From Tanytarsus gracilentus (Eukaryota > Arthropoda > Insecta > Diptera > Chironomidae), in assembly GCA_038502055.1 (NCBI GenBank), contig JAXRKN010000043.1:8060001-8124000 (forward strand): a DNA stretch of 64,000 nt. The letters are read 5' to 3'. How positions within the stretch are numbered: position 1 is the stretch's first letter; each line of letters starts with the position of its first letter. Position numbers and translations under genes: made by a program. The notes under the pieces were generated by a model. The model searched no databases, was not told the origin of the DNA, and saw only the letters and a program-made list of their open reading frames with translations. Shown piece after piece: positions 28,482-41,758 of this stretch.

Positions 28482-28500
28482 TCACACACACACACACACA
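28482..28500. repeat. (CA)n microsatellite
   Basis: A simple run of about nine CA units in the large Glut4EF intron. Confidence 0.9.
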
Positions 28501-31500
28501 ATTTAAAGAGTGACTTAAGTCCGCGATTGAAGCTTATTCGCGTTTAGTAGCAAGCTCACAACATATAAAATAGATACAGGAGAAAGTTTTTCTCCTTCTT
28601 CTTCTTTTCCATAATGATTTTCATTTGTTATTTCTTTACCGTTACTATAACTATTCGCTTGGCTCTTTTATGAGTGTGTTTTCATCTCACAAACAGTGTT
28701 GGCTTATGTAAGCTTGGCATTAGAAGAAGAAAAAAGAAAGACTTCTTGCTTGGACGCACGAAATGGTGATGATGACGATGCGTTGTTTAGCGGATACGCC
28801 ATTTGAACTCGGCCGAATGTTGATGTTGTTGGTTTTTAAATATTTTTTTTAAGTCGACTGAGAAAAATGGAACACTAACAGCGTTGGAATTATCATCGTA
28901 AATTTCATTTTTTTGTAACTGTATCTTTCATTTTCGTAAAAATTTCATGAGAAGAAAGAGGCAACAAGCACCCATGGCACCAGCAGCACTTAGATGATGA
29001 AGTCGCTTTCAATCGAAAGCGAGAAGAGAAAGAGAAAAAAAATTGTTATGTACGCATGAAAACCGAAATTATGATGAGAGTGAATCGATGTGCCGGTTTT
29101 TTATGCCGGTAAGAGATGATGATTAAAAGTCCAATAATAGAGAAATTCGATTTGAATTTTAAAGTCCGGAAATTGAGATTTTTTTTCGACACATTTAAAT
29201 TTCTAAAATTAAATTTTTTTAATTGTTCTTTCTTATCTCTCAATATCATGCGAACCTTGATAATGTGTCGCGACGTAAATTTTTCGCGTAGTTAACCTTC
29301 TGCGAGACGCTGATAAAAAAAGGCAGCAATTCACTCATTTTCAAGGTCCAGTGATGGCGATTATAATGTGTGAAGCGCGTGAAGCTCAATGTTGATGTTT
29401 TTTTTTGATAACAGCCTTGCCGGCTCAATACTTGTCTCACTCATTCATTCATCGAAAAATTTTTTATTGGTTTTTCCGAAAACAATCGAAACAAAAACTT
29501 ATTTCGCACTTGTGATAAGGTCGACAAATTTTTTATCACCCCACTGTCACTTCCATTGTTGTGTATTTATTACGCGGAAGACAAGAAGGCGTGTGTTGAG
29601 TACTTATTGTTTTGTGTGAAAACAGAAGTCATTACGTACACACAAAAAATGTAAAATTAAGAGTTGCGACGTCACAACTTTGCTACCTAATAGATTTATT
29701 ATTATTTTTCTGCTGATTCATTTTTTTCTACGTCGCTGTTTTTCTAGCGAATTTCATAAGTTGTAAATATGAAAAATATTGTAAACAAATTTTAGAGAAA
29801 ATATTTTTTGTGGGTGATACTCGAGTGAAAAATAGAATGTTTTTGGATGAATGAATTTTTTTTTCGCGAAGATGAGACACCTAAAAATATTTTTAAACGT
29901 GTTACAAAAAAAATAGTAAATATTTTCGTCAATGAAATCTATTGCGATGGAGAGAAAACGAAAGTTTGTAAATAAAATCAACAAATGACATGTTAATTAT
30001 CCAGCGTAAATCGCATGATTAAATTCCAAGAATAAAAAAATGACGCGATATTTGTTTACGGCATGCGGAAATTCCCCAAAATGCGCATCACAAACTCTAT
30101 CATTTGCATTTCACGTCTTCAATTTATCAATCAATTACAGTACAATCTTTAAAGCGTTATAGAAAATGCATCGCAGGCATTTTTATTGCACATCTCTTGC
30201 GGCCAAGCAAAAGCTGCCTCACATTATTTGCTCTTTTTTGTGTTTGAATGGAAAATTATATACACATTTTTTCAACACGATGCCCATTTCGCGAAAAAGA
30301 ATGTAATCAATTAGATGGAAAGCGATTGCGAGCACGCAAAACCTAAATTTCCATCTTCGAGTGCCTGTTGAGTCTCTCGTGGCAATTCTCGTCTCTCCTA
30401 TCGCAAATTATAAGCCTCCGACTCGCAACAAAATCCAAGTCAATAATCAAATGAGAATTTGCTGCCATCAGCTAAGCTAATCAGTTAAATAAATTGCGAC
30501 CTATCATTCTCATTGTGTTGAGAGACGCGTTGTAAGCAGAAAAAAGTCCGTTTGACCCATTTTTTTGCGCTCGCTCGATTTGGTGTCGATGAATTTAAAT
30601 TTTTGTTTTATTTCGATTTTGCTGTGACGTCTCTAAAAATGTTGATCTCTCCACTCTCATCTTTTTATATGTGTGAATAAATCGCAAGTGGGAGTCGTTA
30701 ATGCGATGTAGAAAAATTTAAATGAAAACACATTCGGCATAAATAAAATAAATAAAAAGAAAATGCAAGGGAAAAAAATTTTAAAATTAATTTTTTCAAA
30801 ATATTTTAAATTTCAAATTTATAAAAACCGTTAAAAATTTAAAGAAATTCTTATTCCTTTTAAAAAAATGTAAAATGATAAACTGAAAGGGGAGATTTTT
30901 ATAGTCTTCAGATTCCGCTTTGCTCAGCTGGGCAATCAATTTTCTCTCTCTCTCAGCTATCCACGACCATGTCATGTTGTCGTTGTTATTACAGTTCATT
31001 TGTACTACTCGTAGTCATTATCATTATTACTTATTTTTATGTATTTTTCGAAAATTCCATTAACTTATAAAAATGGAAGGCTGATTTGTACATCAGAAGT
31101 TGAATTGCAATTAAAATTATATTGCCCCATTATTGGCTGGATAGCAAATTAATCTCGTGCTGGACTCGACAGTCAATCATGCTATAAGTGAGAGGTCAGC
31201 TGATTTTTTTTCTCTTCCATATCGTGATCGAATAAAATAAAAAAAGAGTAGTGACATTGATATTTCAATTGCGAGCTCGATGTAACTGTCGGCAGGCTGA
31301 CATATGAAGAAAAATTTATATAATCTTAGATGATCGTTAATAAGAAGTAGATTTATGTGCTTGCGATCACCCCGGCCGCATCAGGTAGATGTTGCTGAAT
31401 TTTTATTACATTTTATATTTCCTTCTTTGTCCTCGATTTAATCTAATCTCAATCATCATCATCTCTATATTTATATATATATGCTGTGTTTCTAATAATA

Positions 31501-31511
31501 TTCACCATTGT

Positions 31512-31527
31512 TGTGCATGCATGCACA
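31512..31527. repeat. Perfect 16-bp palindrome TGTGCATGCATGCACA
   Basis: Self-complementary over its full length, in the large Glut4EF intron. Function unknown; it contains overlapping GCATGC units. Confidence 0.85.
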
Positions 31528-33537
31528 TTTTGGATTACTCATTGTTCTTACATGGCAGAGGATAGAGCTTTTATGCATACAAGTAGTAAAAGGGCAGCGT
31601 GCAGCAACATGTAAAGGCATGAAACTAAAATAATTTCCTTATCTAGTTTCTCTCTGACTCACAGCGCACTCGCTTGTTTCTATGTAATTTCACTAATAGT
31701 TAACGGCAAAGCAGTTATTGCCATAAGAAAAGCAACAAACAACCGTTTGATACGCATACAAGAAAGAACTTCTTCAGCAAATTTTCCTCTTTCTAACGGT
31801 AATAAAGAGAGAACTTTTTTGCTTCTTCTTCCTACTCTCTACACACACCATAGCCATGGTTAGTGCCAAACTTTCTTTCTCTATGTTTAAAATCTAGTGC
31901 GTACAAGTGACGAAAACGCACAGTGACATCATCTCAATCAACACGGTAGCTCTCATCATAATCCTCCTTCTTATTTTTTCGCGTAAAAAGCAGTCATTAA
32001 ATAACAAAAGAAGCTTTAAAGATTCTCTTTTTTCATTAACCGTTACTCAGTCTTATTTGGCTCACACAAGAGAACTTTAATTTCCATTTATCGACTCTCA
32101 AGAAATTCTCAATTTTTATTGTAAAAAATTTGAATTTTATATACTTTAAAAAAGTATTTTCAAAAGTGAGTAAGGTTTCGATGTCAATTGATTAACTCTC
32201 ATCAACGAGTGTGCTCTCATCTTGTCATCGAGACGAATTCGATTCCTCTTCGAGTTAGGAAATTTTCATTGCCATATAATTGTAAAGTCATCTCATGTGT
32301 GTGTGTGTCGCGCGAGGTCTTATTGAGAAACAATTTCAAGCATTTCGAGTTCCACCTCGGCATATTCATGTCAATGTGATGGACACACCGTGCTCTCGAT
32401 CAAAAAAAAGAAGTGAGAAGGAAAAAATTGTTCGAGAGCCGCTTACGGCTCTGTGCATTCATGTGCGCATAGACAATGTTGCAATTTTTTTTGCTATACA
32501 CTCATAGCCACCTTTCAAAGTCGACGTGTGAGAGAGCGAACCTTAAGCGCTTAAATTAAATTAATTAAAAATAGTGAAAAATGCACACGACGAATTGAAA
32601 ACTTGCAGCTGGTTGAGCTCGCTTTATAAAAAGTGTGAAGCTGTATAAGATGGAGAGGGAAGTTGAAAAAATACCGTGATGTTGCAAAATTGAGGTCACC
32701 CATAGATACATTTGCCCCCGAAAATATATGAGCAAGAAAAAGACGAACTCAAACGAAAGAAAAATGATTGAAAAGTGAAGTTGCAGTTTGTGCAAAAGTT
32801 ATGAGGTGACCCACATGCCATACCGTACCCCAATTAGTTACTTCATAGCTCTAAGTTTTGCGCGCATAGATTGTATAATTTTTTTTTTCATTTTCGTGAA
32901 TGACTCAAGTTACCTTGTAACACTTTATAACCATTTCTGTGTTGCTCTCTCGCTCTTTGAAACCAAACTCCATTTTTGCACAACTTACTATAACTTTTTT
33001 TTATTTTCAATACAAATATTTCAAACAAATAATATTCGGGCTGAACACGTGAAGTGAATGCCTCTATACATCTTACAGAGACAACTGCAGTCGAGCCACA
33101 TCATAAAGTGGGTCATGACTGAAGCGTTTCCATTTCATGTACTTGTTATGACACATTTTTTCCTTTCAAACGATTTTGTTCGTGCAGAAAATGATGAGAT
33201 GGTCGATCTTCACCCGTTTGCATATGTGTTTGTGTGTGTATCTAAATTTATTTCCACGCATAATCCGAATATACTACAGAATTCTTTTTTTCAATGACAC
33301 AGTGAGCGAGAAGAAAAATTTCGTGTGTAAGAAAATGCGTGTGGATGTTTGTGGCGCAAACTCAAATAATGGAATTTTTTTCGGCATAACAAAAAGCTAT
33401 TTGCCCTCTTGGAGCTGAAACATCAGAACACGAGCGATGTTATTGTTTACGTTTTTTTGCACTCTCTTCGAGTTCATTCGAATTTCAACTGCTGCCTTAT
33501 TCTGACAGAGAAACCAGAAAAATTTACTACACCCAAA

Positions 33538-33570
33538 AAGAAGAAGAAGAAGAAGAAGAAGAAAAAGAAG
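33538..33570. repeat. (AAG)n microsatellite
   Basis: About ten AAG triplets with one interruption. It gives rise to spurious poly-Lys and poly-Leu open frames on the two strands. Confidence 0.9.
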
Positions 33571-35355
33571 CTTTTCAGCCTCTCCTTCGCGAATGATCCA
33601 ATGTGCTTCGCATGCTCGTAAAAAAGCTATGTTTAATGAGAAGAACAAGAAGGCGAACACAGGTGTATTGGAAACGATGACGATGCGGCGAGCGATGATG
33701 ATATTTTTCTGTTTACGACTCATGTGATCGAGAGATCGATGTTGCTACCGCATTTATGACACTCAACGAGAATAACAAAATAATTTATATCGCACTCAAT
33801 GACATTTTCCAGCATCTGAGGCGAGATGACGACAATTCGAGTGCGCAGCCTTACACAACAATTTTTTCTTACTCTCTCGAACAAACTCAGAACAGCTTTT
33901 TTATCTTAATTAAACAAAACTCGCGAGATATAAACAAAATAAATTTTTTTGGATTCTTTTCAATGTCGTTTTCATCCGCAGCTCTGCTCATCATCGTCAT
34001 CGCATCCATCTGCCGAACAAAAAAAATTTACCGGGCCATAATGATCACGAATGTTTAATTTACATCCACATGTTATGCTGTTTGTGTGGTTATGACTAAA
34101 GGGCAAAAATTTTGTGCCTGTAAATGTGACTAGGCACGTGTCAGTGACGTCACAACAGGGGAGGATTTTTTTATGGGTTTTTTTTACAGGAAATTCCTGA
34201 GGCGGTAAAGTGATTCGTGGAATTTCTTATCGTCAAACACTGAAGGTGATTTTCGATGGAATGTTTTAGAACTTTCTAATACATATTTTTTAAATCCAGA
34301 AAAATTTAAAATTTTAAGAACCGTTAAAATCTATTTAAACGTTAAATTAAAACATCAATGTCAGTTCCATCACTTCCAACTGCTGCCCACTCATGCAAAA
34401 CCCCGAAAAAATCATGCGTGTGCGTAAAATTGCGTAAGGTAATGTCATTGAAAAAGAATTAGCCGAAGAATGATCATCGACATGCCGCGGGAGCATAATA
34501 GAGAGGAAAATTTTGTGTATTCAAAATTTAGAATGGAGTAGCCTTGACGAGAGACCGAGAGACGATTTACTTAGAGTCGCGCACACACTCGAAAAAAAAT
34601 AAAACAAAAAACTTTGTTCAACTGATTGCGATTTCGAGGCCAAATATTTTTTTTGTGCGACATTTTCGCTGTCGAGTAAAACTGAATTTGAAGAAGTGCC
34701 GCGCGGCAGGTAAGTATTATGAGTTAATTGCAAGGTAAACTCCAGTTTTTGGCATTTCTTGGTTTTTTACACAACTCTCTGTGCTGCGAGTGGCAATGAC
34801 AAGCCCGAGTACTGGCTAAAACTTCCGCGTTGCATACAACCAAAGCTCTCGCCAGCACATTCATATTTTTTTCTGTATATTTTATTCATTCTCAATTAGG
34901 CACACACCGCTGATGATGTTGGAGAGGCCGTTCAAGGAAATCACGAGTAGTATTTTTTTCCTTGTAGCGTAAAAATATTTTGCGTAGAATTTATTTTTTC
35001 GAATTTTGGAGAAGCTTTTTAAAGCTCTCGCGCTTGCAGTGTTCAATTTTTCAAGGATAACCTCGAAAATGAAGAGAAAAAATGTTTGTTGGTATGCGAA
35101 ACAAAGAGAGAAAATTTCCACAGGATTAAAGCTCTTCCTTTCAGTGTGTGAGTCGGCTTTTTAGCTTGTGCAGTTCTTTCTTCTCTCGCGACAATGTGCA
35201 GGCTTTAATTATTGAGGCCACACACAATAATTGGTGACGGATTTAGCACATTTTCGTTTTTATACACATTATTACAAGTCGAGAAGAAAATTTGTGTGTA
35301 AAAATAAAATTTGCACAAAATGCAGAGAAAGAAAAAGAGAAGTGTGAGCACTCAC

Positions 35356-35754
35356 CTCGTTTGGATTGGCTTGAATCTGAATTGTCACTTCGTCCAATGT
35401 GACATCATGTTCAATAACAACACCGCCCGTCTCGCGACCATTGTGTGTGATGTAAATCTTTTGATTGGGCTTCAATTTGACATCTGTTATGTTGCCGAAG
35501 CCATCACCGATCAACTCGGAGCAGCTGAACTCGTAAACTGCACGACGAAGCGGTCCGGATGTCGGAATCGGATCGAAGCGGACCGAGTAGCGTGTGTTTG
35601 GCGTCAAGTTGATGCAGTTTTGATTGTCCTTGGGCGAATCGGGTGTCTTTACGCTGGTGATGCGGCCGGGATAGTAGAGACTATCTTCCGGCGAGAGTGC
35701 ACACACCCGCATCCCAATGATCGACCGCTTAGCCAAACGCTTACCAGTTGACAT
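35356..35754 (-). CDS. Glut4EF: Glut4EF-like transcription factor, coding exon 1 (DUF4772 domain)
   Basis: The N-terminus of a ZNF395/ZNF704/SLC2A4RG-family transcription factor. It opens MSTGKRLAKRSIIGMRVCAL, matching the family RLxKRSxxGxRV signature. It then carries the DUF4772 domain over about residues 15-130, ending in the hallmark segment PNQKIYITHNGRETGGVVIE and the HDVTLDEVTIQI strand. I chose the ATG at 35754 (context ACAAAATGTC) over an in-frame ATG eight codons upstream because the family signature begins there. The donor GTGAGT at 35350-35355 (minus) closes the exon in phase 0, and the four exons together give 328 codons without a stop. The family binds DNA through a downstream C2H2 finger (outside the window). 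The fly gene Glut4EF is known from flight-muscle and wing-development work. Orthology is by recalled similarity. Confidence 0.85.
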
Positions 35755-37284
35755 TTTGTTTAAGAAATATTTTTTCATTTAAGCAACGATTTATCGACTT
35801 TTTTATGTGTATGAGAATTCGAAAATGTTCCTTGAAATATTTTTCAAAGATCAAAAAAATTAAAGTTTTAGTTTTTTTTATTATTATTTGCACTTAAATT
35901 CACTTTTTTGTTTATTTTTTTAACAGTCTCTTGACAGTCTCTGTTCGATTAATTAATTTTTTTTATAAGTTCAATTAACAGTCCACGAAATAACTTTTTC
36001 TAAGTTCCACAACAACTTCCTTCAATTTATTTTCCACTTTTTCACTATGATCATTAATAGTGCACTGCTCACTCGCACATAATTTTGTCGAATGCCGAAT
36101 GTAGCTCAACATAGTTTCAGTATTTTTTCACAGAGAATTTTGCCTGCAAAATAATTTTTGATAGCGAATTCGTTCCTATCCAAAAATTATTGCAAAGTCT
36201 CAATTTTTTTCCTAACCGGCTTACAAATCTCGCTTTTTTAGATATTTTACGCAAAAAGCTTTCACAATTGATTTTTTTCCTCTTTTCATGCGTATGTTGG
36301 GAATTGAAAGAAGAAGAAAAAAGTTTTCTCTTCTCTTGCTCGCACAACAACTGCGTGTGTAGATTTCACGTACGAGGAAATAGAAATTTCTTTCTTTTTT
36401 TTTTGATTGAGATTTTTATAAGAGAAAATCTTTCCACAAACTTTCGCTTATTGCACGAGAAAATTTTTAGAATCAATGCTGATGTAATTTCCAGCAAATT
36501 TTACTTTAGCTTTTTTTTAATTTTCTTTGACTTTTCTTCACTTTGAGCTTTTTTCGCTTTAGCTTCGAAAAATTGTGTGTTACACCTTCAGAGTAATTTT
36601 TTCAACTGTTCAACGATCGAAACGATAACTTTGAATGAAGTGAAAAAATATAAAATAGAGAGGAATGAGTGAGTCGAGTGCAGCATGAAACATTCACACA
36701 GATAAGTGTCGGCAAAACGCTCATACACTCACGCAAGCTCATGCCGGCATATTGGCTTATGTGTATGTGTTTTTGTGTATATTTTTCCCTTCGCAATTTT
36801 CCGACAATAATGACAACAACAACTAAGGCAGCGGGAGGTTACATAGCTCCTCGGCTGCTCAATGGTGTGAGGTAAAATCAACAAATGCGAGGTTGTAAGA
36901 GTGACGATGAAAATCCTTCGAAACTATACATGGATTTTGCCAACTTGCGCTTGTAACACGAGTGTGTATGTGCGGGCATGTATCACACTAACATATTTCG
37001 ATCATCTGTTTTTATATATGTTGAAAAAATGTAAATATTTTGATTGAATAACTTCTAATTATTATTTTTATTATTTTTTTTCTGCTCTCAATCGCTTCTT
37101 AAATGACGAATATATATTGGATGACAAATTTTATTTATAGAAAAAATTTATTCATTTTCATGGGAGCGACCTTAATAGATTTATTTGAAGTTTATGTTGT
37201 GTATAGATAAAATAGGTTAAGCCACATAAATAAATAAATTCCAATGTGGATTTTTTAAAAAAATTGAGTATCATTTGTTAAATT

Positions 37285-37487
37285 TTTGGTAGAACACTTG
37301 AGATTTAAATTTTAATCAGTGATTAAATTTTTAATCGGGGATTTAATTTTTTTATAATTTTTGACAATCGGATTAAAATTTAATCTTTTCGAAATAATTA
37401 TAAAAATCTCCTGGATTTAAATTTTGACTAACTCAAATTAAATAGAATTAATTTCAAACTTAAACCATCGTGTCCCGCCCCTTAATC
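37285..37487. mobile_element. MITE-like AT-rich element
   Basis: About 200 bp rich in GATTAAA/TTTAATC palindromes. The left end reads AGAACACTTGAGATTTAAA. The right end, in reverse complement, reads TTAAGGGGCGGGACACGATG then GTTTAA. The ends are loosely inverted relative to one another, and the left end closely resembles GGACACTTGGATTTAAA at 61091-61107. Related but shorter pieces occur at about 41995-42130, 59860-60000 and 61080-61155. No protein is encoded. Confidence 0.45.
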
Positions 37488-39907
37488 AAATGCACAAAAG
37501 AAATACAAATAGGCTATTTAAAACAGCAGTGCATAGGTTGGGTTTTTACGCTTAACTGTCGCATCGCATTTATAACAAAGAAAGCTGAAGAAGACAAATT
37601 TCATTTGAATAAAGCTGAAATTAATTAATTTTCATCTCACTAACGAAAAAAAAGAAAAAACTTTGTGCTTTGCTGTGATGAAAAAATTGCTACTTGAGGC
37701 AGTGCCGAAGAAAATAAGCAGCAATTGAAAAATTACGAAATGTTGGTATAAAGTGAAAGTTGTTTTTTCCAACAACAAGAAGTCAAAGAGAGAAAAATGA
37801 GTTTTTTCATAAAAGCTGCTTTTTCTTTAACAAACCTCTCGATCAAGTCCCAAAGAGGTGATTTTCTAATTTTTCTCTTTTTTCACTTCAGCGCAACAAT
37901 CAAAAACCGCATTTTATATATTACCTGGGTAAGCAAGTAAGTGCTTTTTTGAAGAGGACTCATTTGGAAGTTTTGATTTTTTATCATAATTTTATTATTA
38001 TATTTTTATTTAAAAATCGCATAACAATTAAAATATAAGAGGAACCTTCAGATGTGGCCTTCGTGCTCACGAGTGTGCGCTTTTACACCGTAAAAATATC
38101 CTTGTTCTTGACCATGAGAACCCAAGTTGATACGAACAGTTTCTATGTGCTCCACTTTGAAAAAAATATATAAAAATGTATGAAAAGATTTTAATAAATA
38201 TTTAATGAAATATTTAAGAGCTGTGAATTTTATTTAAAATATAATTTAATTATTTCACTAAACGTTAATAGTTGAAGTTTTGTTGAAAAATGTTTTAATA
38301 AATTTTGAGACATTAAATATATTTTTAGATTGACTTTTTATGAATATTTTTTTTATCTTCAGTTCTTAATATAATTTTTAGGTTAAAATATCACAAAATT
38401 CTCAACGATTACAGCATGACATAATTTTCAATTGGCCTCTATAAACTTCCTAGTTCTCCTTCACTCTCAAAACGACCATTTGAAAAATCCAACGATGGTT
38501 AAAAAGGTAAAAACCTGTATTGCATTTTAATATCCCAACTGTATAATGTAATTGTCATTTTAAAAAGGCATTTTTTTCGATGAAAGAATTCGATTACATT
38601 GACAATATTATTTTTCTGCACTTAGATCGACTTCTATATAAACGAAGCTATCTCAATGGACTCTGGCACACACCCACTCACCTAGTTTTTTCTCTCTATC
38701 ATGTGCACATATTACGGCCGCCCGCTGAAATGCTCCAAATTGCAATAAACTGGTGAAATATAAAGAAAAAAATCAATGATAACCGAATCTAGGTGCCACC
38801 ACTCTGTTTTACATTAAGAACACACATTCTCATGCCATATCCAAGAGAGTTTGCACATAGCTTTGTATGCAACATTGTAGAATGCAATTTTGTTGCACAG
38901 TAATTTGTTGCTGTGTGGTAGTGACTTCGAGAGGGGTTCACGAAAAAAATTGCGCACTTTCAAAATAAAAATTCTTTGCTTTTTGCCTTGAAAGAGAATT
39001 TTTTTATGCTAACGTGGGTTTTTACGTTGCAACAAATTCAATATTTTTTTTTGGTGCGACTAGCAAAGTTGTAGAGGAATTCCGTTGAGAAATTCTTGCA
39101 ACCCACGCAGCAAATAAAAAACAGCTGAGTGAATCTTTAGTGAAGAATAGTGCGATGAAAACAAAAAAGTTTAAAAGGTGATCCCTGTAGCATTCATCAG
39201 CAGGCTCATAACATAAGGGGAAACATGAGAACTGATCGAAACATATCAGAAAACTTGTTTTTAAAGAGAGAATCGTTGGACTATTGTCTAAAGAACAAAA
39301 GATGAAAGCAAAGTTGAGCATGAAAGAGATTATGGTGAAGGTTGGCAAGGTAGAAGCGGGCGAATGAGTGAGAGAGGCAATATCTAGATGAAGAAAGAGT
39401 TGTAAAAAATTTCTTTCTTTCATCGAAGGCATTTAATTTAATGACAGTCGCTAAACGTCTTGTATAAATCGCATCAATAACTTACAAGCCACGACTTTTG
39501 TTACATGAGCGCCTCTACTCACTCACTTATCTCTCTCTCTTATATGACCGCATTAAATGGAGAATTTTATTTCCATTACATTGTTGCAAGCTATGAACTA
39601 AGATATTTTTTCCCTCTTCTATTGGTGGCGATTGTAAAGTGAAAATATTGCGCATTAAATTTTTAAGCGCGTGATTACTTGAAAATAGTTTTGTTATATT
39701 TTGCGATGCACACAGAGAAAAATAGGAAAAATCTTTTAACCTGCGGAATAATGTTTTGCGGTTTAATAAATGGTGAAGTGATGGCGAGCAAACAAAGAAG
39801 ATTCTCGGAAATTTTTATAGACAATTTTTTTAAATTATTTAATGTTTTTAAAAATTAATTTAAAACTGTTTAATATTAAAAAAATAATTTTTGTATTTTA
39901 AAATTAA

Positions 39908-40041
39908 TTTTTTGAAAAAATTTTAAATTTTATAAAAATAAATTAAAATTTACAAATAATTTTTTAGAAAAATTTTAAATTTTATAAAAAATTAAAATTT
40001 ACAAATTATTTTTTAGAAAAATTTTAAATTTTATAAAAAAT
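39908..40041. repeat. AT-rich tandem repeat, about 50-bp unit
   Basis: Three consecutive copies beginning TTTTTTAGAAAAATTTTAAA (the first with TTGAAAAAA) at about 39908, 39960 and 40010, the last truncated after ATAAAAAAT. Confidence 0.85.
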
Positions 40042-40670
40042 GGAAAATTAAATAATTTTTAAATAATTCAATTAATTCTTTCAAACATACCTTACTTCCA
40101 AATTTTTAGCTAGAGCTACATTTCAAACAAACCTCCTCAAATAATTTTTTCCATCACTATGTCAAAAATTGATCACACAAAATATTCCTCATTTTTCACC
40201 TTAACAAGTTAACAGCTGAAAAATATTTTTTTGCCTTTAAGCTCAATTGTGACGCATTTGAGTCGATCCCCCAAAAAATAATTTCTTGTTAACTAAAAGC
40301 AGCAGCATTTATTCAAACACACAGTAAAGAAGAAAAAGCCATTAAATTTTATGACATTTAACACACAACACGGTTGGTAGGTTGAATGAGAGAGACTTAG
40401 GGGTGAAATTTCAAAAACTATGGCACAAAAAATCACAGCAGCAAGCGGAAATTCAAATGATTAGATTGTGTTGAGTGAAATAAACTGCAGATTGCAATTT
40501 TATCAGCTTGTGTGCATGAAATATTCTTAGATCGCGCATAAAATGAGTGAAAGTTAAAGATGTAAAATGGCGAGCGAGCGAGAGAAGAAATTCCACTTTA
40601 TTGCGTCGTTGAGAATCAACAATTGTGAATGACCTAATAATCGCTTTTGATGCACCCCTCACTGTACAAA

Positions 40671-40696
40671 AACGAAATATTCATGAATATTTCGTT
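40671..40696. repeat. Perfect 26-bp palindrome
   Basis: The left arm AACGAAATATTCA (40671-40683) is followed without any loop by its exact reverse complement, centred on CATG. It lies about 5 kb upstream of the Glut4EF start codon and 1 kb beyond the 3' end of the MFS transporter gene. With no loop it would act as a DNA palindrome, not an RNA stem. Internal GAA/TTC units have 3-2-3 spacing, not the 2-2-2 spacing of a heat-shock element. Confidence 0.95.
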
Positions 40697-40873
40697 GTTA
40701 GAAAATGCACAGAGCTATGTCATCGATTAATGTACGTGGTTGCCTATTATGCTCGTTTACGTGTGTGTGCGCGCTATTATGATGTCACGAGTGCTTCTTC
40801 TTCCTCTCGAAAAAATAATGCGTAGAAAAATTTTGTAAACAGAGCTCTTCGAGTATTTATGCTGTGAATGTGC

Positions 40874-40890
40874 GTGTGTGTGTGAGTTAT
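40874..40890. repeat. (GT)n microsatellite
   Basis: A short alternating GTGTGTGTGTG tract in the intergenic region. Confidence 0.7.
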
Positions 40891-41603
40891 GTTTATGTTG
40901 CTTCTGTGTGAGCACAAAAACATTAAACATTGATTTTTTCTCTTCTCTCTCACGAGCTCGCTGAAGAAGTAAACTTTTTGCTACTCGAATATGTGTGTGG
41001 AGCACAGTTAACATCTCCATCGAGTGTTATGCTTGTATACTTTGTATTTTATGCTCGTTTGACCTAATTTTGCTGCGAAATTGTGTGAGTGAGCACACTG
41101 TGTATACTGAAAAAAAATATTATTAGTTTTTCCTCCAAATGTTCACGATAGAAATTGCTTTATTAATAAAATTAAAAGGTTCTACGACGAGGAAATTATT
41201 TTGAGTGATTTTATGGCACTTGAAATGAACTTTATTAGTATTAATTTATTTTGACGTGCTTTAAAATCGTCATTTGAAATTATTACGTTTTTGACGTCAT
41301 AAAATATTTTTATCAGATATTTTTGAATTTTCAAGTTCAAAGTTTTTATAAATTTTTTAATCAAAATTTTCAATCAATTTTTAGAAATATTTTTATTAAA
41401 ACATAAATAAAACCAAAAGTGTGAATAAAAGTTGAAAATTTACATTTGCATTTTCAATTTCAATGTTCGTCATACCTTTGATACCGTCATCATACTTCTA
41501 TCGTGATACACAAAACATATATCAGCAACGTCACAACACGTGTTGCGCAACCATACCACAAGAGAAAAAACATTTTCTATTTAAATTCATTTTAGTTTGA
41601 GTT

Positions 41604-41609
41604 TTTATT
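41604..41609 (-). terminator. Poly(A) signal of the SV2-like gene
   Basis: AATAAA on the minus strand (TTTATT on plus), about 150 nt after the stop codon at 41759-41761. It is the first canonical signal downstream of the gene; actual use is inferred. Confidence 0.4.
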
Positions 41610-41758
41610 CAACATCGTTTAGTAAAATAATTTGAATTAACAACAAGTTAAATATTTTTTTCATTACTTAACATAAAAATGAATACATAACTGAAAATTT
41701 CTCTTAATCAGTAAAAAAAGATTGGAATTTCGTAAAATTCGTATAGTTAAAATTCTCA

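Larger units (their letters stand above)
17170..35355. other. Glut4EF first coding intron (18.2 kb), no nested gene seen
   Basis: A very long AT-rich intron between coding exons 1 and 2. I found no open frame with a recognisable domain on either strand. Contents: a near-perfect inverted repeat around GATATC at 25426-25457, a 16-bp GCATGCATGC palindrome at 31512-31527, (CA)n at 28482-28500, (AAG)n at 33538-33570, and one TGACGTCA at 34145. Long first introns of insect transcription-factor genes commonly carry enhancers; that role is only inferred here. Confidence 0.6.
35755..41758. other. Intergenic interval between Glut4EF and an MFS transporter gene
   Basis: About 6 kb with no coding gene I can support. 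Positions 35755 to about 36,600 should contain the Glut4EF leader and promoter; no TATA-type promoter stands out. The region also holds a MITE-like AT-rich element near 37285-37487, a roughly 50-bp tandem repeat at 39908-40041, the 26-bp palindrome at 40671-40696 and a TGACGTCA at 41292. A 136-codon minus-strand open frame at 39022-39432 has no recognisable domain. Confidence 0.55.

Noticed and set aside
35311..35751. 146-codon plus-strand frame opposite Glut4EF exon 1
   Set aside because: It is the antisense shadow of a conserved DUF4772 exon.
39022..39432. 136-codon minus-strand open frame with hydrophobic stretches
   Set aside because: No family resemblance, no clear start context, and hydrophobicity is expected from the T-rich strand.
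40671..40696. Heat-shock element
   Set aside because: GAA/TTC units have 3-2-3 spacing instead of the regular two-base spacing.
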